DNA of 64,000 bases from Archangium violaceum (GTDB taxonomy: Bacteria > Myxococcota > Myxococcia > Myxococcales > Myxococcaceae), in contig NZ_CP069338.1 of the NCBI RefSeq assembly GCF_016859125.1, positions 1,116,001-1,180,000 on the forward strand, written 5' to 3'. Shown here piece after piece: positions 54,844-62,500 of the stretch. Position 1 is the stretch's first letter. Every line of letters starts with the position of its first letter. A program made the translations under genes and the position numbers. The notes below the pieces were generated by a model. That model made no database searches. It had not been told where the DNA came from and worked only from the letters and a program-made list of their open reading frames with translations.

Positions 54844-55680
54844 ATGGTGGTCCTCACGGATGGCGGCTCCCGCGTCGAGCTCGTCCCCGAACGCGGAGCG
54901 CTCATCACCCGCTTCATCGTCGAGGGCGAGCCCATCCTCTTCCTCGACGAGAGCACCCTGGCCGATCCCACCAAGAACGTGCGCGGCGGCATCCCCGTGC
55001 TCTTCCCCTCCCCCGGCGTCCTCCCCGGCGGTAGGTACACCGTCGAGGGCCACGAGTTCCCCATGCGACGCCATGGCTTCGCCCGCGACCTGCCCTGGGA
55101 AGTGCGGAACCAGGAGGCCTCGCGCGTGGTGCTCGCGCTCGGGCACTCGGAGCAGACGCTGCGCGAGTTCCCCTGGCGCTTCGAGGCGCTCCTCACCGTG
55201 ACACTCGAGGGCAGCGCGCTCCACCTCTCCTTCAGCGCCGAGAACCGCGACTCCCGGCCCATGCCGCTGCACCTCGGCTACCACCCGTACTTCCACGTCC
55301 CCCAGGCCAACAAGGCCGCGGCCCACGTCGAGACGGATGCCAGGAACGCCTGGGACAACCGCCAGGGCGCCACCGTGTCCTTCTCCGGCCTGGACCTCAC
55401 CGAGCCCGAGGTGGACATGCACCTGCTCGACCACTCGCCGCAGGGCACCACGCTCGAGCGAGGACCCGGCCTGCGCCCGGTGGAGCTCGCCTGGAGCCCA
55501 TCCTTCACCATGCTCGTGGTGTGGACGCTCGCGGGCCGCGACTTCGTCTGCGTGGAGCCCTGGACCGCCCCCGGCGGCGCGCTCCAGACGGGCCAGCGGC
55601 TGCTGACCGTTGCCCCCGGCGCCACCTTCTCCTCCGAATTCGAGCTCAGCGTCGAGCCCATGGCCCGCTTCGTCCGGTAA
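54844..55680 (+). CDS. Aldose 1-epimerase/galactose mutarotase-like protein
   Basis: The 278-residue protein is a beta-sandwich mutarotase relative: VELVPERGALITRFIVEGEPILFLDESTLADPTKNVRGGIPVLFPSPGVLPGG, HEFPMRRHGFARDLPWEV with the conserved His, LHLGYHPYFHVPQ with the catalytic-type His, and VCVEPWTAPGGALQTGQRLLTVAPGATFSSEFEL with the conserved Glu. The pattern is closer to glucose-6-phosphate 1-epimerases (YeaD) than to GalM. It interconverts sugar anomers. GGAGG lies 5 bp before ATG 54844. It is 17 bp upstream of thrC, so both are probably one operon. Confidence 0.85.
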   Translation: MVVLTDGGSRVELVPERGALITRFIVEGEPILFLDESTLADPTKNVRGGIPVLFPSPGVLPGGRYTVEGHEFPMRRHGFARDLPWEVRNQEASRVVLALGHSEQTLREFPWRFEALLTVTLEGSALHLSFSAENRDSRPMPLHLGYHPYFHVPQANKAAAHVETDARNAWDNRQGATVSFSGLDLTEPEVDMHLLDHSPQGTTLERGPGLRPVELAWSPSFTMLVVWTLAGRDFVCVEPWTAPGGALQTGQRLLTVAPGATFSSEFELSVEPMARFVR

Positions 55681-55697
55681 CCGGTAAAAGGGGCGCC

Positions 55698-56903
55698 ATG
55701 TCCTTCCTCTCCCACCTCGAGTGCTCCCGCTGCCGCAAGACCCATGACGCGGACCGGGTGCAGAACCTGTGTGACTGCGGCGGCCCGCTGCTCGTGCGCT
55801 ACGATTTGAAGGCCGTGGCCAGGGCCGTCCGCCCGTCCGACCTGGCCGGCCGCGTCTCCTCCCTGTGGCGCTACCGGGAAGTGCTGCCCCTCCGGGATGA
55901 CAAGAACATCGTCTCGCTCGGAGAGGGCATGACGCCGCTCTTTCCGCTCCCTCGGCTGGGCGCAGAGCTGGGCCTGCCGGACCTGTGGTTGAAGGACGAG
56001 GGCCTCAATCCCACCGCCTCCTTCAAGGCGCGCGGTGCCGCCACGGGCGTGAGCCGTGCGAAGGAGCTGGGAATCAAGGCGCTCGCCATGCCCACCAACG
56101 GCAACGCGGGCGGCGCCTGGGCCAGCTATGGCGCTCGCGCGGGAATGTCCGTCACCCTCGTGATGCCCACCGACGCGCCCGCAATGAGCGTGCTCGAGGC
56201 CACCGCCGTGGGTGCTGATGCGTACATGGTCCGGGGACAGATTACCGACGCTGGCGCCATCGTTGGCCGCTCGGCCAAGGCGCACGGCTGGTTCGAGGCC
56301 GCCACGCTCAAGGAGCCGTACCGCATCGAGGGCAAGAAGACGATGGGGTACGAGATCGCCGAGCAGCTCGGCTGGAGCCTGCCGGACGTCATCCTGTACC
56401 CGACCGGTGGCGGCGTGGGCATCATCGGCATCTACAAGGCACTGCTGGAGATGCGAGAGCTGGGTTGGCTGCCGGAGAACATGCGCTTCCCCAAGCTCGT
56501 CGCCGTGCAGGCCGAGGGCTGCCAGCCCATCGTGAAGGCCTTCCGCGAGGGCAAGGACGTCTCCGAGAAGTGGGAGAACGCAACCACCGTGGCCCAGGGC
56601 ATCCGCGTGCCCAAGGCGATCGGTGACTTCCTGGTGCTCCAGGCCGTGAGGGAGACGGGAGGCACCTGCGTGGCCGTGCCCGACGCCGACACGATGTGGG
56701 GCCTGGAGCGCATCAGCCGCACGGAGGGAGCCTTCATCTGCCCCGAGGGCGCCGCGCTCGTGGGCGCCGCTCGCATGCTGCTGCGCGACGGGTGGCTGGA
56801 TGCGGGTCAGCGCGTGCTGCTGCTCAACACCGGCGCGGGTATCAAGTACCCGGATGTGATGTCGCCCAAGCTCCCCGTGATCGAGCTCAACGCGACCTTG
56901 TGA
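55698..56903 (+). CDS. thrC: Threonine synthase
   Basis: The 401-residue PLP enzyme has an N-terminal zinc-ribbon-like set (Cys9, Cys12, Cys25, Cys27) and a fold type II core: VSLGEGMTPLFPLPRLG, WLKDEGLNPTASFKARGAATGVS with PLP Lys110, and PTNGNAGGAWASYGARAGM. PTGGGVGIIG is the phosphate loop. It converts O-phosphohomoserine to threonine. AAGGGG precedes ATG 55698. It follows the epimerase gene by 17 bp. A convergent two-repeat protein gene begins 21 bp after its end. Confidence 0.88.
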   Translation: MSFLSHLECSRCRKTHDADRVQNLCDCGGPLLVRYDLKAVARAVRPSDLAGRVSSLWRYREVLPLRDDKNIVSLGEGMTPLFPLPRLGAELGLPDLWLKDEGLNPTASFKARGAATGVSRAKELGIKALAMPTNGNAGGAWASYGARAGMSVTLVMPTDAPAMSVLEATAVGADAYMVRGQITDAGAIVGRSAKAHGWFEAATLKEPYRIEGKKTMGYEIAEQLGWSLPDVILYPTGGGVGIIGIYKALLEMRELGWLPENMRFPKLVAVQAEGCQPIVKAFREGKDVSEKWENATTVAQGIRVPKAIGDFLVLQAVRETGGTCVAVPDADTMWGLERISRTEGAFICPEGAALVGAARMLLRDGWLDAGQRVLLLNTGAGIKYPDVMSPKLPVIELNATL

Positions 56904-56924
56904 GGGGCGGGGCGCCTGCTCGCC

Positions 56925-57512
56925 CTATTCTTCCGGCCTCTTCTTCCTCTTCTTGTGCCTTTCGACAATCGAGAAGGGGAAGAGAGCCCGATGATTGATG
57001 TTCCGGTAATACGCCGCCAGGAAGTATTCGCCACCGACCTGGATGACGGACTGAGCTCGCGGCTCGGTCTGGCCCTGAAACCAGGCGTCCGCATCCTCTC
57101 GAGTATCGAACGTGGCTACCGCTGGAGGGAGACCGTCCCGCATCATCTCCTCGAGATAGAACTCGAGGGTCGGATGCGGAAGGAATGCGCGCCAGTTGCT
57201 TTCGCGGCGATATGCAACGAGATGGTATTCGTCCGCGATCAGGACATACGCCATGGCAGGCGGACTGGGATTGTTTGCCAACCAGGCCTCCGCCTCCTCG
57301 CGTGTCTTGAAGGCAGCGACCACCAGAGCGGGGGCGTCTAACGCACGACTCTTTCGATAGTCTTCGAATTCGTAGGCTCGACCCGTTGCCCAGATGAACT
57401 CGAGCGCATCGGCGGCGGCGACGAGCCACTCCTTCTCCTCCGCAGACTGGGTGTTCTCGTGGATACGTCCGAGGAAATCCACCGCGTTATTGATGAAGTC
57501 TCCAATGGCCAT
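56925..57512 (-). CDS. Two-repeat hypothetical protein
   Basis: A soluble protein (about 195 residues) with an N-terminal helical part (GDFINNAVDFLGRIHENTQSAEEKEWLVAAADALEFIWATG) and two tandem alpha/beta modules. The first is ALVVAAFKTREEAEAWLANNPSPPAMAYVLIADEYHLVAYRRE; the second is PAVATFDTREDADAWFQGQTEPRAQSVIQVGGEYFLAAYYR. The F-x-T-R-E-x-A-x-x-W motif is shared with the protein at 23397. No function is assigned. ATG 57512 fits the conserved region; ATG 57551 is possible and would overlap the stop of a small ORF by four bases. It is the last gene of the leftward set. Confidence 0.7.
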   Translation of the reverse strand: MAIGDFINNAVDFLGRIHENTQSAEEKEWLVAAADALEFIWATGRAYEFEDYRKSRALDAPALVVAAFKTREEAEAWLANNPSPPAMAYVLIADEYHLVAYRRESNWRAFLPHPTLEFYLEEMMRDGLPPAVATFDTREDADAWFQGQTEPRAQSVIQVGGEYFLAAYYRNINHRALFPFSIVERHKKRKKRPEE

Positions 57513-57547
57513 GGTGACGCCGCCCGGATGTGGAGCCCCCACAGGGA

Positions 57548-57661
57548 TCATGATGCCGCCAGCAACAACGCGGGGATGAGGCTCAGTCCCCCCACCGCCC
57601 GAGGCAACTCCAGCAGCACCGCCGCTCCCACGAGGACCGAGGAGCGGTTCGCGCTTTTCAC
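57548..57661 (-). CDS. Possible 37-aa single-helix membrane peptide
   Basis: A GTG at 57659-57661 overlaps the TGA of the dipeptidase gene (GTGA), followed by 37 codons encoding SSVLVGAAVLLELPRAVGG and SLIPALLLAAS. The TGA at 57548-57550 overlaps the ATG at 57551 (ATGA) of the next frame. One hydrophobic helix is likely. The paired overlaps suggest translational coupling, but it could also be debris from a membrane protein. Confidence 0.35.
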   Translation of the reverse strand: MKSANRSSVLVGAAVLLELPRAVGGLSLIPALLLAAS

Positions 57662-58269
57662 TTGGAGGTCTCCTCGGGCTTCGTGAAGGGCACGTCCAGC
57701 ACCGGGAGCTTCGTCGCTCCCGGCAGATCGTAGTGCCACCACTCCATCGCGTTCTTCTTGAAGCCCGCCCCCTCCATCGCCGCGCGCAGAATCTCCCGGT
57801 GCTTGCGCGAGGCCTCCGTCCCGCCCTTATACCCGTGGTGCGCCGCCTTCTCGAAGGAGTCGAACGGCGTCGGCATCTCCACCTCCGCCCCGTCCAGCGT
57901 CACCAGCGTCAGGTCCACCGCCGCGCCCCGGTTGTGGTTCCCCCCCTTCTTCGGGTTCGCCACGTAGCCGGGCTTCGGGAAGATCTTCCACATCTGCCAC
58001 TGCACCGCGATGGGCCGATAGCAGTCGTACACCTTCAGCCGGTACCCCCGCGGGCGCAGCGTGTCCGCCGCCTTCTTCAGCCGCTCGGCCGTCTCCGGCA
58101 ACAGCAGGCAACGCGCCCCGTCCGGGTACACCTTCTGCTTCAGGAAGTTGTCCGGCGTGGCGTACTTCATGTCCACCACCAGGTCCTTCACCACCTCGGT
58201 GGCATCCACCACCGGCGCGCTCCCCGCCGCCAGCCACAGCCCCAATGCCACGCTTGCTGGTCCCGCCAT
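57658..58269 (-). CDS. ddpX: D-alanyl-D-alanine dipeptidase, VanX/DdpX type
   Basis: A 203-residue M15 zinc peptidase with an N-terminal hydrophobic export-like segment. Zinc ligands are His112 and Asp119 in GGNHNRGAAVDLTL, and His179 in EWWHYD with catalytic Glu176. Arg85 in YDCYRPIAVQW stabilises the transition state. The usual S-x-H-x-x-G-x-A-x-D motif has Asn instead of Ser. It hydrolyses D-Ala-D-Ala, in wall turnover or nutrient use rather than necessarily vancomycin resistance, since no VanHA genes are present. Its start is 3 bp from the end of queC. Confidence 0.88.
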   Translation of the reverse strand: MAGPASVALGLWLAAGSAPVVDATEVVKDLVVDMKYATPDNFLKQKVYPDGARCLLLPETAERLKKAADTLRPRGYRLKVYDCYRPIAVQWQMWKIFPKPGYVANPKKGGNHNRGAAVDLTLVTLDGAEVEMPTPFDSFEKAAHHGYKGGTEASRKHREILRAAMEGAGFKKNAMEWWHYDLPGATKLPVLDVPFTKPEETSK

Positions 58270-58272
58270 CCC

Positions 58273-58971
58273 TCAGGCTCCCTTCACGTAGGGCGTGGGG
58301 TCCGGCACCCCCGCCTGCTCGAATCCCCGGCGCCGCAGCACGCAGCTGTCGCACCGTCCGCACGCCCTCCCCTCCGGGTCCGGGTCGTAGCACGAGTGCG
58401 TCATCCCGTAGTCCACGCCCAGCTTCACGCCCGCGCGGATGATGTCCGCCTTGGTCATCCCCGACAGCGGCGCGTGTACCTTGAAGCGCGTCCCCTCCAC
58501 CCCCGCCTTCGTCGCCAGCGTCGCCATCTGCTCGAAGGCCCGGATGAACTCGGGCCGGCAGTCCGGGTAGCCGCTGTAGTCCACCGCGTTCACGCCGATG
58601 TAGATGTCGCTCGCGCCCACCACCTCCGCCAGACCCAACGCCAGCGACAGGAAGAGCGCGTTGCGCGCCGGCACGTAGGTGATGGGGATGCCGTGGGACA
58701 TCTCGCTCTCGGGCCGATCCTTGGGAACCTCGATGTCCGCCGTCAGCGCCGAGCCGCCCACCTGCCGCAGGTCCACCGTCACCACCCGGAAGTCCTTCAC
58801 GCCCATGGCCTGCGTCACCCGGCGCGCCCGCTCCAGTTCCACCAGGTGCCGCTGCCCGTAGGACACCGCGAGGCACACCGGCTCGAAGCCGTCCGCCTTC
58901 GCCATCGCCAGACAGGTCGTCGAGTCCAACCCGCCCGACAGCAACACCACCGCCTTCTTAGTTACCGCCAT
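58273..58971 (-). CDS. queC: 7-cyano-7-deazaguanine synthase
   Basis: The 232-residue protein is a PP-loop ATPase with the [14 protein letters not shown] signature at residues 11-24, [13 protein letters not shown], the [21 protein letters not shown] and [22 protein letters not shown] segments, and a C-terminal zinc site HSCYDP with [14 protein letters not shown]. It converts 7-carboxy-7-deazaguanine to preQ0 for queuosine or deazapurine products. No other queuosine genes are near. Its first 14 bases overlap the 3' end of the upstream lipoprotein gene. Confidence 0.93.
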   Translation of the reverse strand: MAVTKKAVVLLSGGLDSTTCLAMAKADGFEPVCLAVSYGQRHLVELERARRVTQAMGVKDFRVVTVDLRQVGGSALTADIEVPKDRPESEMSHGIPITYVPARNALFLSLALGLAEVVGASDIYIGVNAVDYSGYPDCRPEFIRAFEQMATLATKAGVEGTRFKVHAPLSGMTKADIIRAGVKLGVDYGMTHSCYDPDPEGRACGRCDSCVLRRRGFEQAGVPDPTPYVKGA

Positions 58972-59575
58972 TGAAGCGCCGCTTCCCTTCCACGCCGTAC
59001 ACCGCCGTGCACGACGTCACGCATTTGCAGTTCTCCTTCCCCGGAAGGAAGGTCACCCTCAGCTCACCACACGCCCGCTCCGCGTCGTAACCATTCACCG
59101 TGGGGCCCGGCACCGCGCCATCCGGCAGGCCTCCGTCGGGCAGGTTGGCGCACCTGCTCCCGATGGCCCGGTCCTGGCTGTCGCTCAGCAGCACCACCGA
59201 CATCATCTCCTCGATCTCCGCGCCCTCGCAGTTCTCTCCACAGCTCGGAACCTGGGCCGCGGCCCGGTGGACCGTGACGTAGCGCTGCGCCGGGGCATCG
59301 AAGGTGGCCTTGCGCGAGAAGCCGTCGATGGTGAACCACCCGCCCCCATCCACGCTGTCGCGCGAGAAGGTGCCCGAGAACTCGAAGCCGCCGTCCACGA
59401 GCCGGGTGAAGTCACCTGCATCCGGATTGCAGTCCGTCCGGTCCCAGTTCGCCTGGGCATGGAAGTCGAACCTTCCGATGACGAGATCCCCCGGGTACAC
59501 CGTCTCGGACGCACACGCGATGGCGATGGCGACCACGGGGAGCGCTACGAGGAGCAGACGTCGGGAGTCAGGCAT
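58958..59575 (-). CDS. Hypothetical lipoprotein
   Basis: The 205-residue protein has a lipoprotein signal ([15 protein letters not shown], Cys21) and a beta-rich mature part: [47 protein letters not shown] and [23 protein letters not shown]. It is cysteine-rich (several C-x-C and C-x-x-x-C pairs), suggesting disulfides outside the cytoplasm. No family is recognised. It lies 12 bp after the giant TPR gene and overlaps queC by 14 bp. Confidence 0.75.
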   Translation of the reverse strand: MPDSRRLLLVALPVVAIAIACASETVYPGDLVIGRFDFHAQANWDRTDCNPDAGDFTRLVDGGFEFSGTFSRDSVDGGGWFTIDGFSRKATFDAPAQRYVTVHRAAAQVPSCGENCEGAEIEEMMSVVLLSDSQDRAIGSRCANLPDGGLPDGAVPGPTVNGYDAERACGELRVTFLPGKENCKCVTSCTAVYGVEGKRRFNGGN

Positions 59576-59587
59576 GGTCTTCGGAGG

Positions 59588-62500
59588 TTACACGGTCTCC
59601 AGGGCCGCGAGGGCCACCGCGCGGAACGCCGTGCTGGTCCGCAGCACCGTGCCCACGTCCAGGGACGATGGGTCGGAGCCACGCACCTCGGGCGACAGGT
59701 GTGCCAGCACGCGCGACGCGGCGAGCGAGGCGGGCACCGCGCGGAAGGCCGCCACCGCTGCGACATCGAAGCCCTGGACCGGACCGGGCCGGGTCAGCGC
59801 CTCGCCGGACCCGCCCAGACAGAGGGCCAGCGCGCAGAGGTAGCTCAGCTCCACCGGGCCGAAGCAGGCCAGCGTCCCCGCGCCCAACACCAGCTCGTCC
59901 GGAGAGGCCAGGTACGCCTCCACGCCACCGGCCGGGTTCAGGAAGACACGCAGCGACTCGGCCCCCAGCTCCTTCAGCGTGGGCCGCAGGGCCGCGTGCA
60001 GGCGGGGCATCACCTCGGCCGTTACCGCTACCGCGTTCGGAGGCAGCGGATGGCGGAAGCCCTCGGGCAGCGCCACCCGGGAGATCGTCGCGGCCGATGC
60101 GCTCGCCGTACTGGAGACGAGCGCCGCGCCGAAGCCGTCCACGCGCGCCACCTCCATGGGCACGTCGTCGCAGGCCACCAGCGCCTCGGCGTACAGCGTC
60201 CACCCGTCCGCGTCCACCGGTTGCCGCCGCAGCAGCTCGGGCCAGAGATAGATGGCCAGCGCCGCGCCCTCGTACGTGGGCGACAACCGCTCCGCCACCA
60301 GGCGCTTGGCCTCCATGGACAACTGGCCGGCCTGGAAGAGCCGCTCGGCAAGACGCACCGCGAACACCACCAGCTGCCCGTCCAGGTACCTGCGGAGGAT
60401 GCCCTCCAGCGTCGCGGGGTCATCCGTGAGGCGCTCGCGCAGCTGCAACGCCTCGCCCGTGAGGCCCTGGGCCTCGGCGATCCGCACCCGCCGCTCCAGC
60501 CGCTCCGGCGTCTCCGGCAACAGCTTGAGCTGCTCGGCGGCCTCCGGCAGCCGGCCAAGGGCCTCGTAGGCCTCCGCCAGCCGCTCGCGCCACAGCCCCA
60601 TCGCGGCCGGGCCGGCGAGAATGGCCGCCAGCTGCTCCGCCACCACCACGAAGCGCGCGTGGTTGCGCGTCTCGTCGTAGATGGGCAGCAGGAACTCCAG
60701 CGCGCGCACCGTCCCGGGTGCGTCCTCGAGCGCCTTCTCGAAGGCCTCCTGCGCACGCGCCTTGTCTCCCGCCCACATCAGCATGTCGCCATGCTCCACG
60801 TGGAGGCTGGCGCGAGCCTTGGGATCCGTCTCGAGCAGGATGAGCAGGCCCAGCGTGTCCGCCGCGTCCGCCGTGCGCCCCGCGTCGCGCTGCAACCGGA
60901 AGCGCTCGCGCAACAGCTTGCCGCGCCGCTCCGGCCAACCATCCGCCGCGTCGGAGAGCGCCTCGACGCGCTCGTCCAGCGAGAGCGCCCGGACGTGGGT
61001 CAGCACCACCTCGGCCACGGCCTCGGGGAAACCGCCGATCGACGACAGCAGGAGCCGCAGGCGCTCGGTGAAACCCGGCGACGTCGCGAAGGACTCCAGC
61101 GCGAGCAGGCGGGCCTCGGCCGGAGCGGCCTCCGCGCGCAGCACCTCGTCGCGAAGGCCCATGGCCATGGCCGCGTCCCACTGCGTGAGGAGCTCCGCCA
61201 ACCGCAGCAGCCCCTCCCAGTCTCCTTCCGCGCGCAGGCCGGTGGTCAGGTCCGTGACGTGCGAGGCGTCCGCGTCCGGCCTCGCCACCAGCGCCCAGAG
61301 CGCCTGACGGACGCGGGCCATGTCCCCTGCACGCTCGGCGAGCGCGAGCGCCCCCGTGAGGTCCCCGGACTCGAGCGCGGGGCCGAAGCCCACCTCGACG
61401 GCGCGCGCCGGGGCGCCCAACCGGGTGAAGCGCTCGGCCAACTCCACCGGGCCCAGCGTGCCCGGGGCCTCCGAGGCCAGACGCTCGAGCACCTCGAGGG
61501 CCTCGATGCGCTCGCCCGCGGACTCCCAGAGGTCCGCCGCCTCCAGCAACAACGCCGGACGCTGCGCGGAGTACGCGAGACGGGCCGCCTGCAACAACGC
61601 CTGGGCCGCGCGCCCGGTTTCTCCCGCCGCACGGTGCAGCCGGGCCACCCACCCCAGCGACTCCGCGTCGGGCTCGATGGAGACGGCGGCACGGGCCGAA
61701 CGCAGTGCATCCGGGAGACGGCCCGCGGCCTCGAACTCGCGCGACGCGGACAGCAGCAGCTCCCGGCGCTCCGCGTTGGCGAGCAGCTCCGCCCGAGCCA
61801 GGCGCACCTCGGCGAGACGGCCCGGCTCCTCCGCGAGCAACGGCTCCAGGGCCTCCAGCGCCTCGGCGTAGCCCGCACCGGAAGTGCCCCGGGCCACCAC
61901 GGCCTCCAGCGCCTCGCGGGCGAGCGACTCGCGGCCCGCGGCACTCGCGAGGGAGGCCAGCTCCAGCCGCAGCAGGGAGGCCTCGTCCGCGTCCTCCGTC
62001 GCCGGCACCAGACGCTCGAGCGCCTCCAGCAGCGCGGCCTGTTCGCCCCGCTCGCGCAGGCCCTCCACCAGGGCCCGGATCGCGGCCACGTTGGTCGGGT
62101 CCGCCTCGGCCGCGCGCTCCCGGAGGGCCGCGGCGCGCCTCGGGTCATCGAGCTGCTCCGCGGCGACCTCGGCGGCGGCCATCAGCAGCTCCGCGGCGCG
62201 CGAGCCCCCGGCGGCCTCCGCACCGGCCTCGTAGACGGCGAGCAGGTCCGCGGGGCGGCCCAGGGCACGCAGGCCCGTCACCGCCCGATCGATGATGTGG
62301 GCGTCCGCGGGACGCAGACGCGTCAGGTGCAGCAGCGCGTCGATGGACTCCCTGGGGTCCTCGAAGAGGTCCGCGGCGCGGCGGTAGAGCACCTCGGCGG
62401 TGGCGGCATCCGCCTTGCGCGCGAGCTTCAGGGAAGCGCGGTACAGGCCCTTGGAATCACCCGTGCGGCCGTACACCTCGGCGAGGAGGGACAGGGCCTC

